Source: a virus. Taken from it: a stretch of DNA of 37,762 bases. The stretch lies in the IMG/VR virus record IMGVR_UViG_3300010413_002523, positions 1-37,762 of that record; one strand, written 5' to 3'. A program made the translations under genes and the position numbers. The notes under the pieces were generated by a model. That model saw only the letters and a list, made by a program, of their open reading frames with translations. It ran no database searches and was not told where the DNA came from. Below, one piece after another: positions 1-8,804 of the stretch. Position 1 is the first letter of the stretch. Every line of letters begins with the position of its first letter.

Positions 1-1
1 C

Positions 2-1588
2 CCGGCCTTCAATGAGATGGGCACGGAAGGTATCAAGATCGATTACAAGCGCATCGACGATCTGACCGACTTGTTCCAGGAAGCGCGCGCTATACACCTG
101 GACGAACTCCGGCGCGAAATACACTGGCCGAACTTCAATCCGCGCAGCTCACAGCAGTGCGTGGAATTCCTGTTTGGTGAGATGTACTCCACGAAGAGGG
201 ATAAGCAGACCGGCGAGCGCGTGAGTGTACGTCCACCCGGTGCAGTGACGTTGAACCTACAGCCGATCAAGAGCACGGGTAAGGGCAAACCGTGGGGATG
301 GGTGATGGCGCGTGGTGCACAAGATCAGTATGCACCATCCACCGACAAGGAAACTTGCGGCATCCTCGGCGCACGGCATCCGCTCGCGCGCCGGTTACGC
401 GACGTCCGGTTGCTCGATCAGGTGCTGAAATCCGTCTTTCGACCACCGAAGACAGAGAAGGGCATCACGATAATCACTGACGCCGGACGTCGAATCTACG
501 AAGGCGGCATTGCCAAATACATGTGCCATGACGACCGCGTGCGCAGTTCGTTTAGACAGGTGCTGGAAACAGGCCGGGCAGCATCAGCACGCCCGCCGCT
601 TCAGAACATCAGCAAACGACGCGAAGACGATTACGCACGTATTCTGCGTGAACGATATCGGTGGGCGATACGCTCGTTCATCGTGAGCAATACCGATCCG
701 GAATACGGTGAAATCACTGTGCTGTTGGAAGCTGATTACAAGGGAGCTGAGCTACTCGGCATGGCAGTAATGTCGCGCGACGAAACAATGCTTGACCATT
801 GCTTGCGCGCTAACCTGCCAGACGACGACCCGAATCAGTATGACATCCACAGCAACATCGCCGTACAAGCATTCCGACTGGACTGCGCGCCAACCAAACA
901 AGGCTTGGCGGATCTCGGCCAGAAGGGCAAACGCGTTGCGGCAAAGAATATCATCTTCGGTGTCGGCTACGGGCGTACTGCTGAAGCATGCGCGCGTCAA
1001 TGTCAAGAAGAAGGCGCACACATCGACGAGATCGAAGCCCAGCAGATCATCAACACGATTTTCACAATGTACCCGGGCATTCCTGCACTTCAGGAGCGGC
1101 TGCGCGCACGCGTAGCAGATCCGGGCTGGCTTCGGAACTGTTTCGGAAGGTACAGGCGGTTCATCGCCACAAGTGATCGCGCAGCAATGGGCGAGCTAGA
1201 ACGGCAGGCGCTGAACTTCCCGTTTCAATCGATGGTGGCAGATGCGGTGAGCACCGCGCTGTTTCACTTGTTCAACCACCCGCGTAAGGCAGAGCTAGGT
1301 TACAAGATTATCCTCCAGATTCACGACGCTATCGTGCTGGAGGTCCCTGTACGGAGCTTGGACGTAGTCTACAACGAGGTCATGGAAGAGTGCATGGTCG
1401 CCGGTGTGCCGTTCCAGGCATGTGATCTCGACGGAGTCCCGTATAGCGATTCCCCGATCTACAGGTTCGGCATCGACAAGGATGTCTCGACCAGATGGGG
1501 TGTGAAGCTGTCGTGGGAGGAATGCGACAAATTGGGCATTGATCGACGCTACGGCAAGCCGCCAAAGAAATCCAACGAGGGGGCTTGA
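2..1588 (+). CDS. polA: DNA polymerase I (family A), C-terminal part, 5' end cut by window
   Basis: Template-directed DNA synthesis, most likely the phage replicative polymerase. The frame is open from base 2, so the start and any 3'-5' exonuclease domain lie upstream. Numbering from the Met at 17, a thumb-like region comes first (FNPRSSQQCVEFLF, near residue 40), then GRAASARPPLQNI (about 187-199), matching the family TGRxSSxxPNLQNI box. Motif A is EADYKGAEL with the metal-binding Asp at about 240. Motif B (O-helix) is KRVAAKNIIFGVGYG with Lys at about 310. Motif C is QIHDAIV with Asp at about 437; the usual HDE is HDA here. The thumb-to-palm length fits family A. An unknown gene and a UvsX-like recombinase follow, as in a replication module. 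Identification is firm; only the 5' extent is unknown. Confidence 0.95.
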   Translation, partial: PAFNEMGTEGIKIDYKRIDDLTDLFQEARAIHLDELRREIHWPNFNPRSSQQCVEFLFGEMYSTKRDKQTGERVSVRPPGAVTLNLQPIKSTGKGKPWGWVMARGAQDQYAPSTDKETCGILGARHPLARRLRDVRLLDQVLKSVFRPPKTEKGITIITDAGRRIYEGGIAKYMCHDDRVRSSFRQVLETGRAASARPPLQNISKRREDDYARILRERYRWAIRSFIVSNTDPEYGEITVLLEADYKGAELLGMAVMSRDETMLDHCLRANLPDDDPNQYDIHSNIAVQAFRLDCAPTKQGLADLGQKGKRVAAKNIIFGVGYGRTAEACARQCQEEGAHIDEIEAQQIINTIFTMYPGIPALQERLRARVADPGWLRNCFGRYRRFIATSDRAAMGELERQALNFPFQSMVADAVSTALFHLFNHPRKAELGYKIILQIHDAIVLEVPVRSLDVVYNEVMEECMVAGVPFQACDLDGVPYSDSPIYRFGIDKDVSTRWGVKLSWEECDKLGIDRRYGKPPKKSNEGA

Positions 1589-1674
1589 TTTGCGGTGCTG
1601 ATCTGCGACAATTCAAGCATACCTTTTACCGCTAACTTCTAACTTGTAACCTGTTTTCTTTTTTGGAGGCACAC

Positions 1675-3102
1675 ATGCCACGCCAAGGTGCGGTCGCAGG
1701 CGGCCGCTATCGTATGTCCCGCGAGGGACAGTCCTCAACACGCGGAATGCAGGGCGTGTATATCCTGCAGGAGAACGCCGGCTGTCAGATTTGGCGGCCG
1801 ACGTGGAACGGGACACGGACGATCTTCCGGCCGTTTCCCGGGCGCGATCCGGAACACCCGGAGAACTGGGACCCCTTCCGCCTCAGCGATGAGGATCGGG
1901 ACTGGGGTGACTGGATCCGCCGCTATGACATGGCTTTCAGCTTCGGTATCCCTGGGATCACCTTCATCCTGAAAGATCCTCTTGACAAGACCATTGACGA
2001 CCAGCAGAACCCCGCGTGGATGCTGTATCGGTCGATCACGCAGGCGGTCAAGAGTGGTCAGGGACAGCAAAGCTGGAACCCGCTCATCTTTGGTGGCGCA
2101 GGACGCGCTGCTCCACTTGATGCGCCGCGCGACGGATACGTCATGCAGGGCATTCTGATGGAGCACAAGTCGAAACCCCAGAATCCGCCGCGCGGTTGTC
2201 TCATGGAACACCAGCCCGTCGTGCTCTTGATGAGCCAGTCGGCTGGCGAGGCACTGCTCAACAAGCTGAGCGAGAAGACCCCGCAGGGGGAATGGCTGTG
2301 GCCCGATATCGTCAACCTTGACGGCGGGCGTTTCGTACAGTTCCACCAAGCCGGCACGCAGCATCACGCGGGGCCCGGCGGCGCACCACGTCAGATGGGC
2401 GCTAACATGTCGGTTGGCGGTGGCAATGCTGCCGAGAATAACCGGTACGAAGTGGAAGTCCTGGAACTCTACAACGGGATCTCGCCCACGTACAACGGCA
2501 TTCACGAGGTTGCCGCTGCACACGTGCGGCCATGGAACGACATCATGCGTATCCCGACCATCGAGGAGCAAGTCAAGTTGCTCTGCGGTGCGGGTATCCC
2601 AGCTTCAGCCATCGTCTACGCACTTGGCGAAATGTACGCGGAATACATCCCGCAGCACATCTTCGACCAGGCACGTGCGCAGTCGACAACTACCACGGTT
2701 CCGTTCCAAAGCGTGAACCCGATGGGACGGGCTGGGGATCAAGCTTCCATGCAAACACAGGGCACCATGCCGGGTCCGATGGGCCCCATGGGTGCACCAC
2801 AGACAGCCACGCGGCCTGATCCAGGCATGCCTACAATGCAGCCCGACGCAGAGCCGCAGCAGCCGCTGCAGCCAGAGCAGCCTGTGGCGGCGCCAATGAC
2901 GACACCAACTAAGGCACCTGCGGGCGCGCCCATGACGGCCCCAACAGAGCCCGCCGCGAACTCGGCGCCACAACAGACGCCGCCAGCAGCAGCACAGGGC
3001 TTTGATCCGCCGCCCACACACGCTGACCCGTCACGGGCGCAGTCCACGATGGATGCGCTTGAGCGGGCGCGTGCGCGCGCCTCGGCTGCCCAGAGCAGCT
3101 AG
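1675..3102 (+). CDS. Unknown protein with Pro/Gln/Ala-rich tail; possible ssDNA-binding protein
   Basis: I do not recognise this 475-residue protein. The ATG at 1675 is chosen because GGAGG (1665-1669) lies five bases upstream; a TTG at 1663 would overlap that site. Residues 1 to about 350 look folded and are rich in Trp and aromatic residues (for example the stretch around DWGDWIRRYDMAF). From about residue 350 on it is low-complexity Pro, Gln, Ala, Met and Thr, including a short GPMGPMG run, and probably disordered. Its place between DNA polymerase and a UvsX-like recombinase, with a folded N-terminal part and a flexible tail, would suit a large single-stranded DNA-binding protein. That is inference from context, and the tail is not strongly acidic. 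A strong terminator follows directly. Confidence 0.85.
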   Translation: MPRQGAVAGGRYRMSREGQSSTRGMQGVYILQENAGCQIWRPTWNGTRTIFRPFPGRDPEHPENWDPFRLSDEDRDWGDWIRRYDMAFSFGIPGITFILKDPLDKTIDDQQNPAWMLYRSITQAVKSGQGQQSWNPLIFGGAGRAAPLDAPRDGYVMQGILMEHKSKPQNPPRGCLMEHQPVVLLMSQSAGEALLNKLSEKTPQGEWLWPDIVNLDGGRFVQFHQAGTQHHAGPGGAPRQMGANMSVGGGNAAENNRYEVEVLELYNGISPTYNGIHEVAAAHVRPWNDIMRIPTIEEQVKLLCGAGIPASAIVYALGEMYAEYIPQHIFDQARAQSTTTTVPFQSVNPMGRAGDQASMQTQGTMPGPMGPMGAPQTATRPDPGMPTMQPDAEPQQPLQPEQPVAAPMTTPTKAPAGAPMTAPTEPAANSAPQQTPPAAAQGFDPPPTHADPSRAQSTMDALERARARASAAQSS

Positions 3103-3127
3103 TAAGCCCGGTTGGTAACCCCCGCGT

Positions 3128-3165
3128 GCCCCGTCCGGCCACTTGGCCGGGCGGGGCCTCTTTTT
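3128..3165 (+). terminator. Rho-independent terminator after the polymerase block
   Basis: A 13-bp GC-rich stem (3128-3140 with 3145-3157, one G:T pair) closes an ACTT loop and is followed by CTC and five T. It ends transcription of the polymerase and tail-rich gene before the recombinase gene, whose ATG is at 3177. Confidence 0.88.
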
Positions 3166-3176
3166 GTAGGACTGAC

Positions 3177-4586
3177 ATGGGAAAGAAAAAGAAGCAAGTA
3201 ACAGTCATAAGCGATGACGACCGCGCGAAGTTGGCCGACGCGGCGTTCAATCAGATGGTGCAAGAAGTACAGGCCAAACTGCAGAAGAAAGGGCTGCTGG
3301 TAGGACACGACGCGACGATCACAGTTCTACCCGTGCCGGCGTTCATCATCCGCTATCTGCTGCAGAACACAGGACTGCCATTGCAGTGTGTGTATCAGAT
3401 AGTAGGTCCGCAAGGCTGCTACAAGTCGACGTTCGCGGTGGAGATCGTGCGCTGGCATATACTTTGTGGTGGTTACGGTCAGTTGAATGAGGCTGAAACC
3501 AAACCAACACCGGAGCTGCGCAACAGTGTGCTGAACTGGGATGTCGCGCGCCTGCACATCGAGGACTGCGCTACATTCGAGGACTGGCAGCGCAAGGTGC
3601 TGATCGGCAACGAGCGCATGCAGAAAAATCTGATGAAGAACGAGTTGCTCGGTCGCAGGATTCCATTCTGTCAAATCGTAGATTCGCTGATGGGCAAGGC
3701 CAGCGAGATCACGCTCAAGAAGATCAAGGAGGTTGGGCATGCTTCGCCGCACTTCCCGATTGAGGCACGCGAGATGGCAGATTTCATGCGCGCATTCCCA
3801 CAGGATATGTTGGGATGGCCGTTCACGTTCGTTGGTGTTAACCATTTGAAGATCAACAAGGACGCACAGACTGGCGAGGTGGATTACAACATCCCCGGCG
3901 GCTGGTCACTGAAATTCCAGTGCGCCGCGATCATCGAGATGGAGCGTATAGGCAAGATCCGTGAATATGCCAACTACAAAGCAGCGACAGTGAAGCTGAA
4001 TACGCTGAAGAACTCGTACGGAGCCGACAATGTTCGGATTAACGTGCGGTTCAAGACTTGGTACCAGGAAGATGCTCCTGGTGTCTATAGGCTGCACAGC
4101 CGCTTCGAATGGTGGGAGGCCGGCATCCTGTTCTTGGCAACTGGACAAGGTCTGACCAAGACGCGTGCGGATTCATTGGTACCCAAAATGCGCGAGGTCT
4201 GCGATGTCCATGAGAAGAGCGGCGGAAGCGCAGGCAAACTGTACTGGTCTAAGCGGCTGGACGTGCCGTCGAGTGATGCTATGTCCGCCCACGATCTTGG
4301 TATGCTGCTGGAAACACGGCCGGAGGTACTAACTGATCTGTACACATTGCTAGAGATCACACAGCAGCCATACTTCAAACCGGGCGTCGACTTTATGAAG
4401 CAGCAGCAGGGCTACGAGTACGTGGCAGCGCAAAGCGATGCTGTTGACGAGATGGTCGCGCGCATGCGCGCTATCGAGCAGGAGCATGCACAATTAGGGC
4501 CAACGACTGAGCAATATCCGCAAGGTGTTGAGCCAGCGGCAGCATGGCCACAACCACCAGATGAAGATCCTGAGGAGTTGCCATGA
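3177..4586 (+). CDS. UvsX/RecA-like recombinase ATPase
   Basis: Predicted ATP-dependent strand-exchange protein acting in phage recombination and repair. Walker A is GPQGCYKST at residues 77-85. Walker B is CQIVDSL with Asp at 169. A further RecA-type segment, FTFVGVNHLK followed by GGWSLKFQCAAIIEMERI, resembles the L1/L2 loop region of UvsX and RecA, where a conserved Asn or Gln and a GG precede the basic strand. At 469 residues it is longer than RecA (about 350) and T4 UvsX (about 390); the last 60 residues are charged and Gln/Pro-rich. The ATG at 3177 has AGGA (3168-3171) upstream. An in-frame start at 3126 would sit inside the terminator and is not believed. The stop overlaps the next ATG (ATGA). 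Confidence 0.82.
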   Translation: MGKKKKQVTVISDDDRAKLADAAFNQMVQEVQAKLQKKGLLVGHDATITVLPVPAFIIRYLLQNTGLPLQCVYQIVGPQGCYKSTFAVEIVRWHILCGGYGQLNEAETKPTPELRNSVLNWDVARLHIEDCATFEDWQRKVLIGNERMQKNLMKNELLGRRIPFCQIVDSLMGKASEITLKKIKEVGHASPHFPIEAREMADFMRAFPQDMLGWPFTFVGVNHLKINKDAQTGEVDYNIPGGWSLKFQCAAIIEMERIGKIREYANYKAATVKLNTLKNSYGADNVRINVRFKTWYQEDAPGVYRLHSRFEWWEAGILFLATGQGLTKTRADSLVPKMREVCDVHEKSGGSAGKLYWSKRLDVPSSDAMSAHDLGMLLETRPEVLTDLYTLLEITQQPYFKPGVDFMKQQQGYEYVAAQSDAVDEMVARMRAIEQEHAQLGPTTEQYPQGVEPAAAWPQPPDEDPEELP

Positions 4587-5068
4587 CCGACGATAATGTG
4601 TTCGATGCGTTCGGCCAGACATGGACTGACGAGCTCAAGCTGATTGAGCAAGAGGCGATAGATCGCGCGCTAAAGGCGTCGGAATCACGACAGTTACCAG
4701 AGGCGCGACATGTCAGCACCGCGCAAGAGCTGTGGGACCTGGGTTTCCCGTATTTCCTGGTGCCGTACACGTTTAGTAAAAATGAGCTCGATTCATTGGC
4801 CTTTGACATGGCCAGATCGCCAACACGGGCTCCACTGTTCCTCGCGTATGAGGAGGCGACTGAAAAGACCGAGTTCGAGTCATGCACCGCGCTCGTATTT
4901 CCATGGCGCGGCCAGGGCGGGTTGCATTCACTCGTGCGTGACGTGTGCCTAACACTCACACCACAAACGGGCGCGCGTGGCATGTATTGGTGTATTAACG
5001 ATGCACATTACCTACTAGAACCGCTAGTCGTCATGGCGCGACGTGTTGGCAATCTCCGCGATTGGTGA
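4583..5068 (+). CDS. Unknown protein, translationally coupled to recombinase gene
   Basis: Not recognised. It has 161 residues and is acidic at the N-terminus, with a helical charged segment (residues about 12-45) followed by a mixed region containing FPYFLVPYTFSK. The ATG overlaps the recombinase stop as ATGA, so translational coupling is likely. Position between recombinase and a DUF932-like gene suggests a recombination or replication accessory role, which is only inference. Confidence 0.8.
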   Translation: MTDDNVFDAFGQTWTDELKLIEQEAIDRALKASESRQLPEARHVSTAQELWDLGFPYFLVPYTFSKNELDSLAFDMARSPTRAPLFLAYEEATEKTEFESCTALVFPWRGQGGLHSLVRDVCLTLTPQTGARGMYWCINDAHYLLEPLVVMARRVGNLRDW

Positions 5069-5078
5069 TCTTGATCTC

Positions 5079-6191
5079 ATGAACAAACTTCTGGCTGCGC
5101 ATACACTGCAAGAGTTCAACAGGCTAGAACTCGACGATTTCATGGAAACGCTGCAGGATGTGGATCAAAGCACCGTGCGCACATCGATCAACAGTGCGCA
5201 AGATATCAAGCTCAGTCCTGAGTGGCGGCTGGTAAGCAACGGGTTCAAGCTTTCACTACTTGCGGCCAAACAGCTCTGTAATCATGTTGCACGGGGCTTG
5301 TGGCCGCTGGCGGCCGATATCGGCGGGCTGCAAAGAACGGCACGCGGATACGACAACGCAATCTCGGCGCCAATGGCGGCCAATATCGTCAACGGCTGTG
5401 CAATACTGCGCTTCAATGCCGTGGAAGGGATCTGCGGGCGCGATATGGTCGTGAATCATGCTACTCGCACTGTCGACGGTATAATTGGCCCGCGCTACCG
5501 GCTGCTGCCGCATCATCAGTTAATAGATGCGGTAATTGAAACCCTGCCGTCGTGCACGACACCGCTTGAGTTTCATTCCAGTCGTCTATGGGATCGCCGC
5601 ATGACTGCGACGTTCATGTCCGTGGAACACCTCGTCGCGATTGAGCCCGATTTGGTATTTGGCGGACTATGCATCACCAATAGCGAGGCGGGCGAGTGCG
5701 GCATTCGCTGCTCGCTGATGTTAGATTTCGGCGATGGTCTTCGGTGCCTGGCACGTCCTCGGCACATTGCACACTCTGGCAAAGACTTCGGCCGTCGCCT
5801 TGGAAGGCTACTGGGTGGCGTATTAAGCCCCGAATGGTGGGCGTATATGTCTTCCTCTGCTGAGTTGGCGAAGCATGTGCTGAAAACGCCACTGGAGCTG
5901 CTCGATACAGCCGAGAAGAAGATAAGCAGCACGAAACGTACGCGGCTCAAGATGCTGCTAGCCGATTACGTCGACAAAGGGATCGCTACATCCCTTGTCC
6001 GACAAATCATCTACATGGGTGCGGACGGCAAAGAAATCCCGCAGACAGTTAGCGCTACAGAAATCAAGGAACGTACCATGCGCGATGTTGTGTTTACGCT
6101 GATGCGCGCTGCACAGCATCAATACTCTGATACCCGGGAGCGACTGCAGCGCGCCGCATTCGACTTTCTCACAAGGAGCATTCGGATCTAA
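5079..6191 (+). CDS. DUF932-like phage protein (tentative)
   Basis: A protein of 370 residues from the ATG at 5079. A GTG at 5043 would add 12 residues but overlaps the previous gene by 26 bases, so the ATG is preferred although its ribosome site is weak. The middle part contains GIIGPRYRLLPHHQLIDAV. This resembles the signature of DUF932 (phage/plasmid-like TIGR03299) proteins, in which a VGxxYxxxxN-type turn is followed by a helix. A later DFGDGLRCLARPRHIAHSG segment also fits a mixed alpha/beta fold. DUF932 proteins are common beside phage recombination genes but have no firm biochemical role. The family call rests on a short match by eye. Its stop TAA shares one base with the next ATG. 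Confidence 0.78.
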   Translation: MNKLLAAHTLQEFNRLELDDFMETLQDVDQSTVRTSINSAQDIKLSPEWRLVSNGFKLSLLAAKQLCNHVARGLWPLAADIGGLQRTARGYDNAISAPMAANIVNGCAILRFNAVEGICGRDMVVNHATRTVDGIIGPRYRLLPHHQLIDAVIETLPSCTTPLEFHSSRLWDRRMTATFMSVEHLVAIEPDLVFGGLCITNSEAGECGIRCSLMLDFGDGLRCLARPRHIAHSGKDFGRRLGRLLGGVLSPEWWAYMSSSAELAKHVLKTPLELLDTAEKKISSTKRTRLKMLLADYVDKGIATSLVRQIIYMGADGKEIPQTVSATEIKERTMRDVVFTLMRAAQHQYSDTRERLQRAAFDFLTRSIRI

Positions 6192-7126
6192 TGGCCAAAA
6201 ATCTACCGGCGAAGGTAGACGATTACACTGCCTTACAGGCGCAGTCGACATTCAACGAGGCCGAAAGGAAGGCCTTCAAGGATTTGTCGGACTACATCAG
6301 GAAACACACCAAGGACACGATTTGGTGGTACTGGGAGCTTGGCCAAAAGGTCAAGAAGATCTACGACGAGGCCAAGAATGCGCATGGCGTATACGGGCAG
6401 CAATTCATGCCGCGCCTTGCGCGTGCCTTGGGGTTTCAGAGCGACAGTCAACTGCGCAGCTCAATGCACGTGGTGGCAGCGTTTGAGACGAAGAAGGCCT
6501 TTGGCGAGTTCGTTAAACTGCAAGGCGAGGCGGGCAACGTATTGTCGTGGTCGCACATCGTCTATCTGTCGAGTATCGGCGACGATGAAACACGTATGAC
6601 GCTTGCTGCGGCGACGTTAAGCCAAGGGTGGACAGCCGCAGACCTGTGGCAGAAAGTCAAGGAGCTTTGCAGCAGAAAAGCGCGAGGTCGTCGTAACCCG
6701 GTCATCAAGATTCCGGCATCCGCACGTTCTTGCATTACGCATGTGACCTCACAGGCAGAGAAGTTCGTATTCAACTACGACAACGCCTGGACTGGGGATG
6801 CCTTCGATCTGCAGAACACCGTTCGCCAAATACCTGCGGACAAACTCAACGACAAGCTGCTGGATTCGGTACGTACAGCTCGTGGGCAGGTCAGCGAAAT
6901 GCAGCGGCGCGCCACGGAGATGGCGGATATACTGGCCAATACCGAAACTGACATCGCAGCGCGAATGGCTGCGCAAGCTGAATTGCGCGCGCAACAGGAA
7001 GCCGATCTTGCTGCAGCTGCCGGCACAGATGCCACACCCGAAGCGCCTGCCAGTGTGCCGCGTATAGCGAAACCAACGCGAAGGCACGGACCCACGCGTC
7101 CAGGACGGGTTGGAACAAATCGGTGA
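6191..7126 (+). CDS. DUF1016/YhcG N-terminal-like protein with coiled-coil tail (tentative)
   Basis: A 311-residue protein. Residues about 40-170 contain YWELGQKVKKIY, YGQQFMPRLARALGF, LSWSHIVYLSSI and LSQGWTAADLW. That order is reminiscent of the winged N-terminal domain of DUF1016/YhcG (Trp-rich helix, YG, a helix ending in GF, LSWSH, GW). Those proteins pair this domain with a PD-(D/E)XK nuclease, but I see no nuclease motif here. Instead residues about 220-270 are a Gln/Glu/Ala-rich helix that could form a coiled coil, and the last 40 residues are basic and Pro-rich. It may be a DNA-binding or scaffold protein. Stop and start overlap with both neighbours indicate one operon. The family assignment is weak. 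Confidence 0.8.
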   Translation: MAKNLPAKVDDYTALQAQSTFNEAERKAFKDLSDYIRKHTKDTIWWYWELGQKVKKIYDEAKNAHGVYGQQFMPRLARALGFQSDSQLRSSMHVVAAFETKKAFGEFVKLQGEAGNVLSWSHIVYLSSIGDDETRMTLAAATLSQGWTAADLWQKVKELCSRKARGRRNPVIKIPASARSCITHVTSQAEKFVFNYDNAWTGDAFDLQNTVRQIPADKLNDKLLDSVRTARGQVSEMQRRATEMADILANTETDIAARMAAQAELRAQQEADLAAAAGTDATPEAPASVPRIAKPTRRHGPTRPGRVGTNR

Positions 7127-7959
7127 GTAAACCATTCACTGTCTGCTGCTTGATGTACGGGAAGTTCGAGGGCCTTGCACGAAGACTTCTGAATTCATTT
7201 AGACATCCAGCTTTCCTGCGGTCCGTGAATTTCCGGATAGGTCTGAATAACGTCGGATGGCCGACATCATCATCCGTGCGGCAGTGGATTACCGACATCG
7301 GCGCGATGAGCACCGCCGAAGGGTTCGATAGACCCAGCATATACACCACGTACGGCGCGGCACCATACTACAAATATCCGTTAATGCGTCGGATGATCCA
7401 TACGAATGATGTGCCCAAGATCGACACACCATACGTCATGTGGTTTGATGATGATTCGTGTCTCTCACCCGCCGGGACAGCCGACTGGATCGTAGCTGAC
7501 TGGATCGTCAGACTCGTGAACGCGATGAGTCGGTATGACATGGTGGGCGGCAAGTACTCTATTCGATTGCGGGGCAATCAGCACAGATTCATCGAGGATC
7601 AACCGTGGTACAACGGTAAAAAAGTCCTTCGCAACCAGCGGGTCAATTTTATCACTGGAGGTTGGTGGGTAATCCGCACGGAGTTGTTGTACAAATACGA
7701 CTGGCCACCAGAGAACTTTGAGCACAACGGCGGGGATGTGATGCTTGGCGAGTTGTTACGCCAGCATGGGTACAGCATGGGACAGTGGACTGAGGGCGTC
7801 AGCATCAACGCCGACCATAGTGGCGGGATATCGACCGCCAAACGGCGCGGTATCACGCAAATACCGATAGGCGTGCGTCATCCGATTGCGGCCAAGCCAG
7901 CTATCCCGAACCTTTTTGACATCCTGGATGGAAAGTATGACCCGAATACACACAGCTGA
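7123..7959 (+). CDS. Glycosyltransferase, GT-A fold (family 2-like)
   Basis: Predicted transfer of a sugar from a nucleotide-sugar donor. MWFDDDSCL places a DDD/DXD metal and nucleotide-sugar site at residues 109-111, at the end of a hydrophobic strand as GT-A enzymes require. NFITGGWWVIRTELL matches the acceptor-side GG(x) segment of family 2-like enzymes. NGGDVMLGELLRQHGY supplies the ED-like acidic motif before a helix and GY. Length (278 residues) suits a minimal GT-A domain with no membrane anchor, so it acts in the cytoplasm. The GTG at 7123 overlaps the previous stop (GTGA). Possible targets are modified DNA bases or a virion protein; nothing here decides which. A second, unrelated glycosyltransferase lies at 26246. 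Confidence 0.82.
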   Translation: MSKPFTVCCLMYGKFEGLARRLLNSFRHPAFLRSVNFRIGLNNVGWPTSSSVRQWITDIGAMSTAEGFDRPSIYTTYGAAPYYKYPLMRRMIHTNDVPKIDTPYVMWFDDDSCLSPAGTADWIVADWIVRLVNAMSRYDMVGGKYSIRLRGNQHRFIEDQPWYNGKKVLRNQRVNFITGGWWVIRTELLYKYDWPPENFEHNGGDVMLGELLRQHGYSMGQWTEGVSINADHSGGISTAKRRGITQIPIGVRHPIAAKPAIPNLFDILDGKYDPNTHS

Positions 7960-8341
7960 GATTCTCGACATGGCGGGATTCTTTGCCGAAGACCAACTGC
8001 CGCAGGATCCAACCACAGGCAATCCGTTGATACAGCAGGCGATCAGACGCGACGAGCAGTCTGTCTGGCGCGTCCGCATAGAGCCGTTCCGATCCGAGGC
8101 GCCTGACGGACCACTTGCATGGAGCATCGTGCGTGCCGGCGACTTGGTACGGATACCTATGCTGCCGTATAGAACGCATAAGGATCCGGCCAAGGCAATG
8201 CTGGGCGGCATCTATATCGTCCAGAACTATCTTGAGGCAGTGCCTAACTGCAAACGCACACACATAGTCATAGGCGATCCATTACAGGAAGTGGACGGTA
8301 ACTTCCGCTTCTGGATAGGGTTTGCCGCACAGATCGCGTAG
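7937..8341 (+). CDS. Unknown small protein overlapping glycosyltransferase
   Basis: Not recognised. The ATG at 7937 gives 134 residues and overlaps the glycosyltransferase end by 23 bases; GGAAAG just upstream is close. Another Met at 7970 is possible. The sequence is mixed alpha/beta with GDLVRIPMLPYRT and GGIYIVQNYLEAVP, suggesting a small beta barrel. No catalytic motif is visible. Confidence 0.68.
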   Translation: MTRIHTAEILDMAGFFAEDQLPQDPTTGNPLIQQAIRRDEQSVWRVRIEPFRSEAPDGPLAWSIVRAGDLVRIPMLPYRTHKDPAKAMLGGIYIVQNYLEAVPNCKRTHIVIGDPLQEVDGNFRFWIGFAAQIA

Positions 8342-8345
8342 GATC

Positions 8346-8804
8346 GTGGAACAGCAAAATCCGATGACGGCGCAATACCCAGTGCCACAGCAACCGGCGC
8401 AGCCTGCGCCGACACAACCACAGCGCCAGCCAACGCTGGATGAATATGCTGTAGGTGTTGACCAGATGAACATCGAATTGCAGCGACAGACGTCGGCGTA
8501 CGGACATTTCCGTGAAGTCGTGCAGCACCTCGAAGCGCTGGAGCGCGGCGAGAAAGTCAGCAGCAAATTACCATTCGTCGTGGTTCGATTCCCGCAGAAG
8601 GGCCCGACACCGGGCGAGATCAGTATCGATCTCAATACACTGACACCCGAGCAACTGATGCATTTCAAGCCGCTGTTTGAGATGCTGGCGCGGGCGACCG
8701 GCATTCGCATGGTTGATGCATGGTCAAACATGCATAGTATCGTTGATGCAACACGTCCCTACATCGCAGTAGCAAAGCAGTCACAGGCCGCAAATGGGCA
8801 GTGA
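8346..8804 (+). CDS. Unknown protein with Pro/Gln-rich N-terminus
   Basis: Not recognised. GTG at 8346 has AGGA (8340-8343) a few bases upstream; an ATG at 8364 is the alternative. The 152-residue product begins with a Pro/Gln repeat-like segment (about 25 residues) and continues as a helical domain containing LDEYAVGVDQMNIELQRQTS and LTPEQLMHFKPLFEMLARAT. Its stop overlaps the next ATG. Confidence 0.7.
   Translation: MEQQNPMTAQYPVPQQPAQPAPTQPQRQPTLDEYAVGVDQMNIELQRQTSAYGHFREVVQHLEALERGEKVSSKLPFVVVRFPQKGPTPGEISIDLNTLTPEQLMHFKPLFEMLARATGIRMVDAWSNMHSIVDATRPYIAVAKQSQAANGQ

Noticed and set aside
1735-2571. Long open frame on the minus strand (278 codons)
   Set aside because: It lies wholly inside the well-supported gene 1675-3102, has no ribosome site, and reads as an antisense shadow of GC-rich codons.
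2755-2830. Collagen-like tail fibre segment (GPMGPMG)
   Set aside because: Only two or three Gly-x-y triplets occur; the rest of the tail is ordinary Pro/Gln/Ala low complexity.
3126-3177. In-frame upstream start for the recombinase
   Set aside because: It would place codons inside a strong terminator hairpin; the ATG at 3177 has its own ribosome site.
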